Below the pieces are notes generated by a model. It saw nothing but the letters and a program-made list of their open reading frames with translations. It was not told the DNA's origin and did no database searches. Shown here in pieces: positions 1-7,997 of a DNA stretch of 16,855 nucleotides; the stretch's first letter is position 1; each line of letters starts with the position of its first letter. The DNA is taken from the NCBI GenBank assembly GCA_029987245.1, contig DALTWG010000042.1:1-16855 (forward strand), given 5' to 3'. The stretch is from Methanocorpusculum sp. GTDB lineage: Archaea > Halobacteriota > Methanomicrobia > Methanomicrobiales > Methanocorpusculaceae. Position numbers and translations under genes: made by a program.

Positions 1-42
1 CTCTTAATCCGAACGTCGGGGGTTCAAACCCCTCCGGGCCCG
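1..42 (+). tRNA. tRNA-Lys(CTT), 3' part only (cut by window edge)
   Basis: The window opens inside a tRNA. Bases 1-7 (CTCTTAA) fit an anticodon loop with anticodon CTT, which reads lysine AAG. Bases 8-12 would be the 3' anticodon-stem strand. A T arm follows: GGGGG at 18-22, TTCAAAC loop at 23-29, CCCTC at 30-34. CGGGCCC at 35-41 is the 3' acceptor strand, and the discriminator is G42. No CCA is encoded, as is common in archaea. The 5' half, expected to begin GGGCCCG, lies outside the window, so I cannot prove this copy is intact. It is the better candidate for the functional gene because the copy at 451 lacks a 5' half. Confidence 0.8.
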
Positions 43-227
43 CTCATTTTAATTGCTTGTTTTCGGATTTTAAGGTTGTTTGCCTGGTTTTCGTATTTCA
101 CAACTCCAACCCAAAGTAATCCGCGTTTTTATCTGACTAAGCCGGTTTTTATACATTTCAGTTTTTCAAATCCAAAGCAAACAAACTCAAATATCACTAA
201 GCGCTTCAAATCGGGCAAATAAAAAAT

Positions 228-257
228 CGTGCGCACGTGTGAACACGTGTGCGCACG
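228..257. terminator. Bidirectional terminator-like hairpin (copy 1)
   Basis: CGTGCGCAC (228-236) pairs with GTGCGCACG (249-257) around a 12-nt loop. Upstream is an A run (220-226) and downstream a T run (258-263). GGCAAA-like and TTTGCC-like sequences outside them can extend the stem with a bulge. The shape is that of a bidirectional intrinsic terminator. Archaeal termination depends mainly on T runs, so the role is inferred; it could instead be a protein-binding palindrome. Confidence 0.55.
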
Positions 258-307
258 TTTTTTGCCTGATTTTGCATCCGGCTTGAACCCGAAATATGAG
301 GCATAGT

Positions 308-349
308 ATCTCTGATAAAATTCCATTCGGAAAGAATGGAGTGAGAGAT
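308..349. other. Potential stem-loop in the spacer between repeats
   Basis: The 151-bp spacer (300-450) between the two repeat copies has no gene. It contains a nested stem: ATCTCT (308-313) with AGAGAT (344-349) outside, and TCCATTC (322-328) with GAATGGA (334-340) inside, closing a GGAAA loop. Seen directly; no known RNA family is recognised. It may be chance or the remnant of a structured RNA. Confidence 0.3.
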
Positions 350-450
350 TGTCTGAATTTTGATACTGCAAAATACTACCATGAGTGTACTTTGGAATCT
401 GAAAAATTAATCAGAAACTCCGTGCTCATTGAGTAGAAAGACGGTACCAT

Positions 451-492
451 CTCTTAATCCGAACGTCGGGGGTTCAAACCCCTCCGGGCCCG
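451..492 (+). pseudogene. tRNA-Lys(CTT) 3'-half remnant
   Basis: This is an exact copy of bases 1-42: anticodon loop, T arm and 3' acceptor strand. The five bases before the loop (446-450, ACCAT) cannot pair with the 3' anticodon-stem strand TCCGA, and no D arm or GGGCCCG 5' acceptor strand lies upstream. It therefore cannot fold as a tRNA. Such 3' remnants are typical of integrase attachment sites, but here identity continues 257 bp past the tRNA end, far longer than a usual att core. Confidence 0.8.
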
Positions 493-677
493 CTCATTTT
501 AATTGCTTGTTTTCGGATTTTAAGGTTGTTTGCCTGGTTTTCGTATTTCACAACTCCAACCCAAAGTAATCCGCGTTTTTATCTGACTAAGCCGGTTTTT
601 ATACATTTCAGTTTTTCAAATCCAAAGCAAACAAACTCAAATATCACTAAGCGCTTCAAATCGGGCAAATAAAAAAT

Positions 678-707
678 CGTGCGCACGTGTGAACACGTGT
701 GCGCACG
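678..707. terminator. Bidirectional terminator-like hairpin (copy 2)
   Basis: The second copy of the 9-bp-stem hairpin, with arms at 678-686 and 699-707 flanked by A and T runs. It sits about 150 bp before the sbcD start and could insulate sbcCD from upstream transcription. Confidence 0.5.
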
Positions 708-859
708 TTTTTTGCCTGATTTTGCATCCGGCTTGAACCCGAAATATGAATCATACTCAACCCACCAATCCAAACAGTTATCTCCCCGCAGACCAACAAT
801 ACAATACCCAAAACCTGAACAAATCTGCATTACCCAGCACCGGACGTGAACCAGTACCC

Positions 860-2008
860 ATGAAATTCATACACTTAGCCGACCTGCACCTTGGAAAAAA
901 ACTTGGAGAACGCGACCTCCAGAAAGACCAGGCAGAAATACTGAAACAGATAATCGCCGTAATAGCCGGAAAAAAAGCAGACGCCGTCTTAATTTCCGGC
1001 GATATCTATGATAAAAACAACCCCGCAACAGACGCCATCGAACTGTTTGAAATATTCCTCGTCTCCCTTGCAAAACAGAATATACCAGTCTTCATTATAT
1101 ATGGAAACCATGACTCAGCGCAGCGCCTGAGCTATGCAAAAGACCTCCTGGAACTCCATAATATTTACATAACCGACCTCTATGACGGAATCGTTATGCA
1201 AAAAGAACTCACCGATGAATTCGGAACAGTTACCATCCATCTTCTGCCCCATATCAAAATGAACACCGTAAAACAGTATTTCCCCGAGGCAAAAATCCAC
1301 ACCCTGGAAGACGCAGTCAAAACAGTAGTAACAGGAATTAACCCGGATACAAGCAGCCGCAATATTATCCTTGCCCATCAGTTTGTGGTAAACAACACCT
1401 CCAGACCGAAAACATCCGATTCAGAAATAAACTGTGTCGGCGACATAGACGAAATACATGCAGATATCTTCGATGATTTTGACTACGTAGCACTCGGACA
1501 TCTCCATGAATGCCAGTCAATCGGAAAAGAGACCATTCATTACCCTGGTTCGCCGCTGAAATACTCCAAATCCGAAAAGAACCATATAAAATCTGTAACC
1601 CTGGTAACCATGAAAGAAAAAGGCGACATCACGCTTGAAAAAATCCCCCTGCAGCCTCTTCATGATCTGCGCGAAATTAAAGGACCGGCAGAAAACCTCC
1701 TCGCAAAAGAAATAATAGAGGCAGGAGACTCGAATGACTATATTTATGTCACCTTTACCGATACCAGTCTTTCTGAAACTATTCTTGCAGAAGTTGCGCG
1801 CGCATATCCAAATTACATCAGCATAGAACGCGAAGTAAAACAGACAAAACCTGTCGAAAACACCAGAAAAATCTCTGAACTGGAAAAACTGAACCCGATA
1901 GATATTTTTGCGGAATTCTATGAAAAACAGACCGGCGAACAGATGAACGAAGAACAGAAAAGTATAGTAACAACCGTCTTTGAAGACCTCAGAGGAGATG
2001 CGCAATGA
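860..2008 (+). CDS. sbcD: SbcD/Mre11-family DNA double-strand-break repair nuclease
   Basis: Calcineurin-like metallophosphoesterase of 382 residues, the nuclease half of an SbcCD complex acting on DNA ends and hairpins. Metal-binding motifs are all present: DLHLG (D8, H10), SGDIYD (D48), GNHDS (N83, H84, D85), LAHQ (H173) and GHLH (H214, H216), followed by a capping region and a C-terminal SbcC-binding part. I chose ATG 860 because MKFIHLADLHLG is the normal family N-terminus and GGACGTGA (842-849) is a plausible Shine-Dalgarno site. An in-frame ATG at 746 would add 38 Asn/Gln/Pro-rich residues with no family counterpart. The stop overlaps the sbcC start (ATGA), so the two are translationally coupled. 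No convincing TATA box was seen upstream. The family is certain; the specific substrate is not. Confidence 0.95.
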   Translation: MKFIHLADLHLGKKLGERDLQKDQAEILKQIIAVIAGKKADAVLISGDIYDKNNPATDAIELFEIFLVSLAKQNIPVFIIYGNHDSAQRLSYAKDLLELHNIYITDLYDGIVMQKELTDEFGTVTIHLLPHIKMNTVKQYFPEAKIHTLEDAVKTVVTGINPDTSSRNIILAHQFVVNNTSRPKTSDSEINCVGDIDEIHADIFDDFDYVALGHLHECQSIGKETIHYPGSPLKYSKSEKNHIKSVTLVTMKEKGDITLEKIPLQPLHDLREIKGPAENLLAKEIIEAGDSNDYIYVTFTDTSLSETILAEVARAYPNYISIEREVKQTKPVENTRKISELEKLNPIDIFAEFYEKQTGEQMNEEQKSIVTTVFEDLRGDAQ

Positions 2009-5000
2009 AACCCCTTTTCCTTGCAATGACTGCTTTCGGGCCGTATGAAACCAGAACTGAGATAGATTTTACCCGGTTTGGGAACAGGCTGTTTCTTATT
2101 ACCGGCAAAACCGGCGCCGGCAAAACAACCATTTTTGATGCAATGATGTATGCACTATTCGGGGAAACCAGCGGCGGTGACCGCACGGCAAAAGAAATGC
2201 GCACCCAGTTTATTTCCCCGAAAATAAAAACCGTGGTTGAATTTGTATTTTCGCACAATGACGGCATGTATAAGATTCAGCGCAGTATGCGCACTTCCAA
2301 AAGCGGAAGCGATAATGTAACCATATGGCTGCCGGAAGACGGAATTATTGAAGGGCTGACCGCGGTTAATAAGTATGTAAAAAACCTGCTTGGTGTCGAC
2401 GCAGCGCAGTTCAGGGGAATTGCGATGATTGCTCAGGGGAGATTCCGGGAACTCATAAAAGCAACCACAAACCAGCGCGGACCGATTCTGCGCACCCTCT
2501 TTAACACTCAGATATATTCACAGTTCCAGGATATCATTAAAGAAAAAACGGCGGAGGCGGGAAGAGAGTGCAGCAGACTGGAGGACAGAATCGCACAAAA
2601 TATCAGCAGGGTGAAATGTCCGGAAGAGGAATCACAATATCAGGAGCTCCTGGAATATGTGCAGAGCCCGGTTATCTCTGAAAAAAGTGTAGCGTCCCTG
2701 CTTGAAAATCTGGCATCACTTGACGCGGAAGACAAAAGCCGGATAGAAAAACTGAATGCCGGAATTACTGAAAAAACTGCACAGCATGAAACGCTTCTGA
2801 AATTTATTGCGACTGCCGCCGAGAACAATCAGAAAATTGAGGCGGCAAATCAGACGCAAGAAAAACTTGCTGAACTGGAAAACGAGGCAAATGTCTATTC
2901 CGACCTGGAAAACAGAATTACTCTTGCAAAGAAGGCAAAAACCGTCAGCATCAGCGAATCGGATTATGCAAGGCAGACCGGAGATAGAAGAAATCTTGAA
3001 GAGACACTGACTGCAAATCAGGAATTCATTGAGCAAAACAGAGATAATCTCGCACAGTTGAACGAGACCGTTGCAGAGCTTGAAGCAAGTCCGGAGATTG
3101 CCGCATACAAAAAAGCTATTGCAAAAATTGAACTTGAATTACCGCAGTATCATGAACTGGAAGAAAATATTGCATGGAAAAAAGAGGCGGATGAGGCACT
3201 AAAGGCAAGCAATGAAAAAATCTCGAATCTGGGCAGAAAGATTGCAAAAATCCAAACCGCCGTAGAGAATGAGAAAAAACACGAGGCAGTGCTGAAAGAA
3301 CAAATAGCCGCTCTGGAAGGAAATACCGCCATTGAAGAATACAAAAAAGAGAATCTGCTCTTACGTCAGGAACTGCCGAAATACAATGAATTAACCGGCT
3401 GTAAAAATCAGAAAACGGAACTTGAGTCCGAAGTGAAAACTATTGCTGACCGGCTTGAAGCCCTTGAAAAAGAGATTGCTAAAGATAAAGAGAGTCTCGC
3501 TGCAAAAGAAAAACGAAATGGAGAGATTGGAAATATTGACCTCGCGATTGAAACTGCCAATAGAAACAAATCATCCTGCGAAGCAGAGCTGCATACACTG
3601 GAAGACTTAAGCAGAACAACAGAAAAACTGCAGTCGCTTGAAAAACGCAAAGTCCAGACGCAAAATATCTACCGCGCGGCAAAAGAAAAGTGCGGGCTTT
3701 GCAAAGCAGAATACGATACCCTGCACCAGGAATATCTGGATAATCAGGCGGGAATTTTAGCCGGACAACTGGAAGAAGGAAAACCCTGCCCTGTCTGCGG
3801 TTCCCTGACGCACCCCTCGCCGGCTGTTTTATCCGGGCGCTCGCCGGATAAAAAAGAGGTGGAAACAGCGCTGAAAGCGTATGAAGCATCACAGAAAGTC
3901 CAGGAAGACTGCAGTAATGCAGCGCATACCAGTTGCATCGAATATACAGGAGCAAAAGACGCTTTTAAGAATACAGCAGAAACCTATGAAAAACAGACCG
4001 GCGAGAAACTGGCGTTTTCAGAGGATTTTAGCGCGATAAAACAGGAGATTGCAGGAAAAATATCTGCGGTGATGGTAAAAACAGCAGACATCGATGCAGT
4101 CCTGAAAAACCTCCAGACGCTGGCTGAAGAAAAGAAAGAACTTGAATCCGCGATTCCCGCATTGAAAAAAGCGTGTGACGAGAGGCTGGAGAGAAAACAG
4201 GATGCTGAAAAAATCCGGTCGGTAAAAGAGACCGAATGCAAATCCCTAGATGAAATAATTGAAAAACTGCAGAATACACTTTCCTTTACCTCGCAAAACG
4301 AAGCAGAAAACCATCTTACGGTGCTGAACACCGCGGTTGCAAAGCATGAAAATGAGTTAAAATCGGCGAAAGAGCAGTGTGACGCCGCCGGAAAATCTAT
4401 TGACACAAATACAGCACTCCTTGGTAAAACACAAAAAGAAAAAGAAGAAGCCGGCAATGCAGAAAAAACGCTTGCAGGCAAGGTGGAAAAATTCGCGGCA
4501 ACGATTGAAAGTTTGAAGAAAAATGTATCATACAGTTCTGAAACCGATGCAAAAGAAGCCATAGCAAACTATCAGCGTCTGATTGAAAAGCATACAAAAC
4601 TTCTTTCCGCGAAAAAAGAAGAGTTAAACAAACTGCAGGAAAGCATCAGTAAAGCAAACGGGGTTATAGAAGATACTATCCCCAAACTGCATGATGCATC
4701 TGAAAAAGAAACAGAGATGAAAATACTCTTTCAAAACGCCCTGAAAGAAAACAACTTTGCATCCCTCGAAAAATATTGCACCGCAAAAGGAGATATTGCC
4801 CGAATAGAAGAGGATGAAACAAAACTGCAGGAGTACAAAACGGCCGTAAGCGAAGTAAAAGCAGCCCTGAAAGCACAGACACAACAGATTAAAAATACAG
4901 AATATGTCAGTCTGGACGCTCTGGAAGCATCCAGGCATACCCTCGAAGAAGCCCTTGCAGACCTGCGCACAAAACAGTCAGACACACGGCACAGACGCGA

Positions 5001-5616
5001 AGAAAATCTTACCACTGGCAGATTAATCAAAGAAAAAATGCATCAGTACCGGGAGGCAGCGCAATCGTATGACAACCTGCGCAAATTGGCCGAGGCGGCT
5101 ACCGGACACATTACCGGTCAAAATAATCTTGAGTTTGAGAAATATATTCTTGCGGTTTACTTTGAAGAAGTGCTGCGCTTCACCAACAGCAGACTTGAGA
5201 AAATGACAAACGGACGCTATAGCCTTGAGCGCACCGATTTAGGTTCAAACGCAAATGCAAAAACCGGTCTGGATATTATTGTCTGCGATAATTTCACCGG
5301 CAAAACACGCACTACCGGAACGCTTTCCGGCGGAGAATCCTTCCAGGCAGCTCTTGCGCTTGCTCTGGGATTGTCCGATATGATTCAAAGCATGGCAGGA
5401 GGCATTCAGATTGATGCAATGTTCGTTGACGAAGGCTTTGATTCTCTGGACTATGAAACGCTGCAGGACATGATAAAAGTACTGGAAAATCTCACAACAG
5501 GAAACAGAGTTGTGGGCATAATCTCTCATGTGGAAGGACTGAATGAGAGTCTGGAACGGAAAATAATTGTCAATAAACTCGGGCAAGGAAGAAGTGAAAT
5601 TGTTATGGAATACTAA
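2005..5616 (+). CDS. sbcC: SbcC/Rad50-family ATPase, bacterial-style
   Basis: SMC-like ATPase of 1203 residues that partners SbcD in processing DNA ends. The N-terminal nucleotide-binding half holds Walker A GKTGAGKT at 34-41. A long Glu/Lys-rich coiled coil runs from about residue 170 to 1000, interrupted at its apex by a zinc hook, CPVC at 595-598. The C-terminal half has the ABC signature LSGGES at 1107-1112 and Walker B plus D-loop around 1139-1149 (D1142, E1143). The opening (MKPLFLAMTAFGPYE) and the ITGKTGAGKTTIFDA stretch resemble bacterial SbcC more than archaeal Rad50, and no herA or nurA lies nearby. Transfer from bacteria is a reasonable inference that a tree would test. It overlaps sbcD by 4 nt. 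Confidence 0.95.
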   Translation: MKPLFLAMTAFGPYETRTEIDFTRFGNRLFLITGKTGAGKTTIFDAMMYALFGETSGGDRTAKEMRTQFISPKIKTVVEFVFSHNDGMYKIQRSMRTSKSGSDNVTIWLPEDGIIEGLTAVNKYVKNLLGVDAAQFRGIAMIAQGRFRELIKATTNQRGPILRTLFNTQIYSQFQDIIKEKTAEAGRECSRLEDRIAQNISRVKCPEEESQYQELLEYVQSPVISEKSVASLLENLASLDAEDKSRIEKLNAGITEKTAQHETLLKFIATAAENNQKIEAANQTQEKLAELENEANVYSDLENRITLAKKAKTVSISESDYARQTGDRRNLEETLTANQEFIEQNRDNLAQLNETVAELEASPEIAAYKKAIAKIELELPQYHELEENIAWKKEADEALKASNEKISNLGRKIAKIQTAVENEKKHEAVLKEQIAALEGNTAIEEYKKENLLLRQELPKYNELTGCKNQKTELESEVKTIADRLEALEKEIAKDKESLAAKEKRNGEIGNIDLAIETANRNKSSCEAELHTLEDLSRTTEKLQSLEKRKVQTQNIYRAAKEKCGLCKAEYDTLHQEYLDNQAGILAGQLEEGKPCPVCGSLTHPSPAVLSGRSPDKKEVETALKAYEASQKVQEDCSNAAHTSCIEYTGAKDAFKNTAETYEKQTGEKLAFSEDFSAIKQEIAGKISAVMVKTADIDAVLKNLQTLAEEKKELESAIPALKKACDERLERKQDAEKIRSVKETECKSLDEIIEKLQNTLSFTSQNEAENHLTVLNTAVAKHENELKSAKEQCDAAGKSIDTNTALLGKTQKEKEEAGNAEKTLAGKVEKFAATIESLKKNVSYSSETDAKEAIANYQRLIEKHTKLLSAKKEELNKLQESISKANGVIEDTIPKLHDASEKETEMKILFQNALKENNFASLEKYCTAKGDIARIEEDETKLQEYKTAVSEVKAALKAQTQQIKNTEYVSLDALEASRHTLEEALADLRTKQSDTRHRREENLTTGRLIKEKMHQYREAAQSYDNLRKLAEAATGHITGQNNLEFEKYILAVYFEEVLRFTNSRLEKMTNGRYSLERTDLGSNANAKTGLDIIVCDNFTGKTRTTGTLSGGESFQAALALALGLSDMIQSMAGGIQIDAMFVDEGFDSLDYETLQDMIKVLENLTTGNRVVGIISHVEGLNESLERKIIVNKLGQGRSEIVMEY

Positions 5617-5666
5617 CCCGAGACCGCAAGTAAATTATCCCTGAAACACAAATCATTATCCATAGA

Positions 5667-6158
5667 ATGCCCGCCATCATCTTTGAATCAAACACCGGCT
5701 TTACCCGCCGCTATGCAGAAATGCTTTCGGAAAAAACCGACTATGAAATGTATTACATACGTAAAGGAATCGAAGAACTGCCCAAAAGCACCGAAATATT
5801 TTTCCTTGGATGGATATGCGGCGGAAAAATCGAAGGCCTGCGCTTAGCACAGAAATACTTTGACGTCGTCGGCTGCGCAGCAGTAGGAGCAAGCGCCCCG
5901 TCACCGGAAAACACCGCTCAGATAATCAGAGCAAACAAAATCAATATGCCCTTCTTCTACCTGCGCGGCGGCGTCGCCCCGGACAAACTCACCCCCATTA
6001 AACGCAAACTTCTTGACATGATAGCAAACCAGATAGAACGCGACCCCCGAACCACACGCGAAAACTGGGACCTCGCAGATACATTGCGTTTCGGCGGCGA
6101 CTTTGTAAAAGAAGAAAATCTTGCAGAAATACTTGCCTGGTTCGAGGCGCAGAAATAA
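5667..6158 (+). CDS. Flavodoxin-fold protein
   Basis: A 163-residue protein with a flavodoxin-like start: a hydrophobic strand (PAIIFES) followed by a Thr/Ser-rich phosphate loop (SNTGFTRRYAE, residues 8-18) that would hold FMN phosphate. A later strand IFFLGWICGGKIEG (about 45-58) and VGCAAVGAS (68-76) match the alternating strand-loop pattern. The family carries low-potential electrons or acts as a quinone or protoporphyrinogen reductase; the partner here is unknown. It begins 50 bp after sbcC. TAAATTATC (5631-5639) is a weak TATA candidate about 30 nt before the ATG, so it may have its own nearly leaderless promoter. FMN binding is inferred. Confidence 0.7.
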   Translation: MPAIIFESNTGFTRRYAEMLSEKTDYEMYYIRKGIEELPKSTEIFFLGWICGGKIEGLRLAQKYFDVVGCAAVGASAPSPENTAQIIRANKINMPFFYLRGGVAPDKLTPIKRKLLDMIANQIERDPRTTRENWDLADTLRFGGDFVKEENLAEILAWFEAQK

Positions 6159-6180
6159 AAAGAGATAAAATATAATCCGG

Positions 6181-6747
6181 TTACTGGAAGTAACCGAATC
6201 CCTTCTCCATCCGCTTTACATTCACAAACACCTTTTCCGATTCATCGGACGTCACGAATGTAAGAAGCGGAATCGTTGTTCCAAACTCATGCTGATAGAA
6301 CCAGTAGGTACTTCCGTCACCATAATCCATGACCGCATTGCTCACCGTAAACACCGCCATATCCGTATCAACGAATTTAAACGACACATACTGGTCGCGC
6401 CCTATCTCCGGATAATTCGCCACCGCAAGAACACGCTTCATTAAATCCTCCTTGCCGAAGAAAAATACCAGCCACTCAATCCATTTGTCAACCGAGTATT
6501 CAACCGTAACCTCCGCATTCGTACCCGTTAACACAAACGTCACCGCATTAATATTCAGATACCCGTACTTATTATTCTCATACACCGGCAGCGAAACACG
6601 TGTCTTGCCGGTATCTGCAGAGGAATCAGCAGAAGTAACTGCAGAAGAATCTGCAGAAGACTCAGTAGAAGAATCATCCGCAAACACCGGACTCACCAGT
6701 GAACAAAGCAGAAGAACGCAGATAAGAATACAAAGAACTTTTCTCAT
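6181..6747 (-). CDS. Secreted protein with Ser/Ala/Asp-rich linker, unknown function
   Basis: A 188-residue protein I do not recognise. Residues 1-23 form a classical Sec signal peptide (MRKV, a Leu/Cys/Val-rich core, then PVFA before DD). Residues 24-47 are a low-complexity Ser/Ala/Asp/Glu/Thr linker, typical of extracellular spacers. The rest looks like a compact beta-rich domain with many aromatic residues (for example FVLTGTNAEVTVEYSVDKW and STYWFYQHEFG). Its ATG shares one base with the stop of the upstream DUF373 gene (TGATG at 6745-6749), and GGGTGA lies about 13 nt before the start, so translation is probably coupled. That places it outside the membrane alongside the DUF373 protein. 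A physical interaction is inference. Confidence 0.75.
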   Translation of the reverse strand: MRKVLCILICVLLLCSLVSPVFADDSSTESSADSSAVTSADSSADTGKTRVSLPVYENNKYGYLNINAVTFVLTGTNAEVTVEYSVDKWIEWLVFFFGKEDLMKRVLAVANYPEIGRDQYVSFKFVDTDMAVFTVSNAVMDYGDGSTYWFYQHEFGTTIPLLTFVTSDESEKVFVNVKRMEKGFGYFQ

Positions 6748-7931
6748 CAGTATTTCACCCTCTTGTAATGCGTCTTGCCCGCCTTTTCATATTCAGCAAT
6801 CTCCTCTTCCTCCCGCCGGCGCTTTTCAAGCCATTTCGTAACCGCGCGCTGGAAATGCGGACGGAAATAAATGCCCACAAATGCAAGAACCAGACCGGCA
6901 AGTGCCATAATAATAAAGGCAATCAGACCCTCGGTGGTCGACATCGAAAACGGCTCCAGGTGCGAAACGGCCATATAGTAAAACAATGCGCCGTAGGCAA
7001 TTAAACCGGCCGCTGCAACAAAAAACGGCACAACGAAAATCCGCGCAAGAGCCGGACGGTTATTCTGCATGAAATCCGCAATCTTGCCTGCACATGCAAC
7101 AAGACCTCCTGCAAAGAACCAGACCATAGCCCCGAGCAGGAATGTTAAGAGTGCATACAGCGCCCCCGCATAGCCCGAATTCGGATACAGCGTAATCATA
7201 CTCATGCATCCGGCTAAAACACCTGCCGCACACAAAAGAAGCGTGCAGATATAGGCAATACCTGCAAATTTGCCGTTTTTGAAGGAATCAATAATACTGT
7301 GATAGGCAATGCCGAAATAATCCGCGATACCGAATCCCTTGAAGATGATATAAATACCGATAACACCAAGGACAATTAAAATTGCATTCAGCGCAGGCAC
7401 AATGAAAGCAAGCACCGCAAACAAAATGAGTATTGCACCAAGCGGCACCAGAAAACCTTTTGCAATCTTCGGGTCGTCAAGAAGTTTTTTCACAATATAG
7501 AACTTGCTTTCCATATCCGGCAACTGCTTGATAGTGACCCGCACGATACTTGCGACTTTTATACGCGACTGAATAATAGGCAGTACATATTCATCTTCGG
7601 CCCCATCGGAGATTAAAAGACAGTCTTCTATTGCATGCTCTTCGACAATTTTATCCAGATGCTCGCCGATTCTGCGGTCGCCTGCAAGCATATTGGTATG
7701 GTTTCCGGCAAGAAGCGCAATTTCGACATCCTCGCCTTTTGCGAGGAGGTCATCATAGGTTTTTATTGTCTGAAATATTGCATTGGTATCGGAATCTTCC
7801 GGGTCGGCGATACCTAAAGCCGTTGCTGCAGCAAGACAGGAATCACGACCGACACAGGGACTGTCCACTTTCGCCTTATACCCTATGTCATCATCACGGT
7901 CGATACATAATATAAGCGTACGCCCAGCCAT
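6747..7931 (-). CDS. DUF373-family multi-pass membrane protein
   Basis: A protein of 394 residues. The soluble N-terminal domain (about 1-155) carries CIDRDDDIG (9-17), DPEDSD around residue 43 and ISDGAEDEYV near 107-116, all typical of the archaeal DUF373 family, whose biochemical role is not established. About six membrane helices follow (roughly 160-178, 181-198, 224-246, 253-280, 296-318, 332-355), then a charged cytoplasmic tail with an RREEEE stretch. I chose ATG 7931 over the in-frame TTG 7955 because a TATA-like box lies about 30 nt upstream and the family motif begins right after MAGRT. It overlaps the following secreted-protein gene by one base. Confidence 0.85.
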   Translation of the reverse strand: MAGRTLILCIDRDDDIGYKAKVDSPCVGRDSCLAAATALGIADPEDSDTNAIFQTIKTYDDLLAKGEDVEIALLAGNHTNMLAGDRRIGEHLDKIVEEHAIEDCLLISDGAEDEYVLPIIQSRIKVASIVRVTIKQLPDMESKFYIVKKLLDDPKIAKGFLVPLGAILILFAVLAFIVPALNAILIVLGVIGIYIIFKGFGIADYFGIAYHSIIDSFKNGKFAGIAYICTLLLCAAGVLAGCMSMITLYPNSGYAGALYALLTFLLGAMVWFFAGGLVACAGKIADFMQNNRPALARIFVVPFFVAAAGLIAYGALFYYMAVSHLEPFSMSTTEGLIAFIIMALAGLVLAFVGIYFRPHFQRAVTKWLEKRRREEEEIAEYEKAGKTHYKRVKY

Positions 7932-7957
7932 TCTTGATATAAATTTATCATTCAAGT

Positions 7958-7966
7958 CTTATATAT
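7958..7966 (-). promoter_or_regulatory. TATA-like box for the DUF373 gene
   Basis: On the minus strand this reads ATATATAAG. Its centre is about 30 nt from ATG 7931, which predicts a transcript start near 7936 and an almost leaderless mRNA. A second AT-rich string (AAATTTATATC, 7936-7946) lies too close to the start to serve as its TATA box. Confidence 0.55.
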
Positions 7967-7981
7967 GTTTGGAAACCGGGC

Positions 7982-7989
7982 TAAAAAAA
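7982..7989 (-). terminator. T-run terminator after the coiled-coil gene
   Basis: On the minus strand a run of seven T (CCTTTTTTTAG) lies about 10 nt past the stop of the COG1340 gene. T runs are the main archaeal termination signal. It separates this gene from the DUF373 gene, which has its own promoter. Confidence 0.5.
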
Positions 7990-7997
7990 GGAAATAT

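Larger units (their letters stand above)
1..299 (+). repeat. Direct repeat copy 1 (at least 299 bp)
   Basis: Bases 1-299 are identical, by eye and base for base, to 451-749, an offset of 450 bp. The repeat includes the tRNA-Lys 3' half, the AT-rich sequence after it and a strong hairpin. It ends after GAAATATGA; base 300 is G where base 750 is A. The left end may extend beyond the window. Perfect identity in non-coding DNA points to recent duplication or gene conversion. Confidence 0.95.
451..749 (+). repeat. Direct repeat copy 2 (299 bp)
   Basis: Identical to 1-299. It ends just upstream of sbcD and may supply the 5' flank of that gene. The junction at 749/750 falls inside an ATG-containing string (ATATGA), creating an in-frame upstream ATG at 746 for the sbcD frame. 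Confidence 0.95.

Noticed and set aside
129..371. Minus-strand reading frame of 80 codons, repeated at 579-830
   Set aside because: It lies in the duplicated non-coding DNA, crosses the hairpin and the repeat boundary, and has no family resemblance or ribosome site.
1517..2026. 169-codon minus-strand frame inside sbcD
   Set aside because: It is antisense to a gene with all catalytic motifs; its Phe-rich composition is what the complement of the sbcD codons gives.
3984..4562. 192-codon minus-strand frame inside sbcC
   Set aside because: Ser/Phe-rich shadow of the Lys/Glu-rich coiled coil; not a gene.
6452..6841. 129-codon plus-strand frame across the secreted-protein gene
   Set aside because: It is the complement of the signal peptide and linker repeats; the minus-strand frame has a clear signal peptide and coupling to DUF373.
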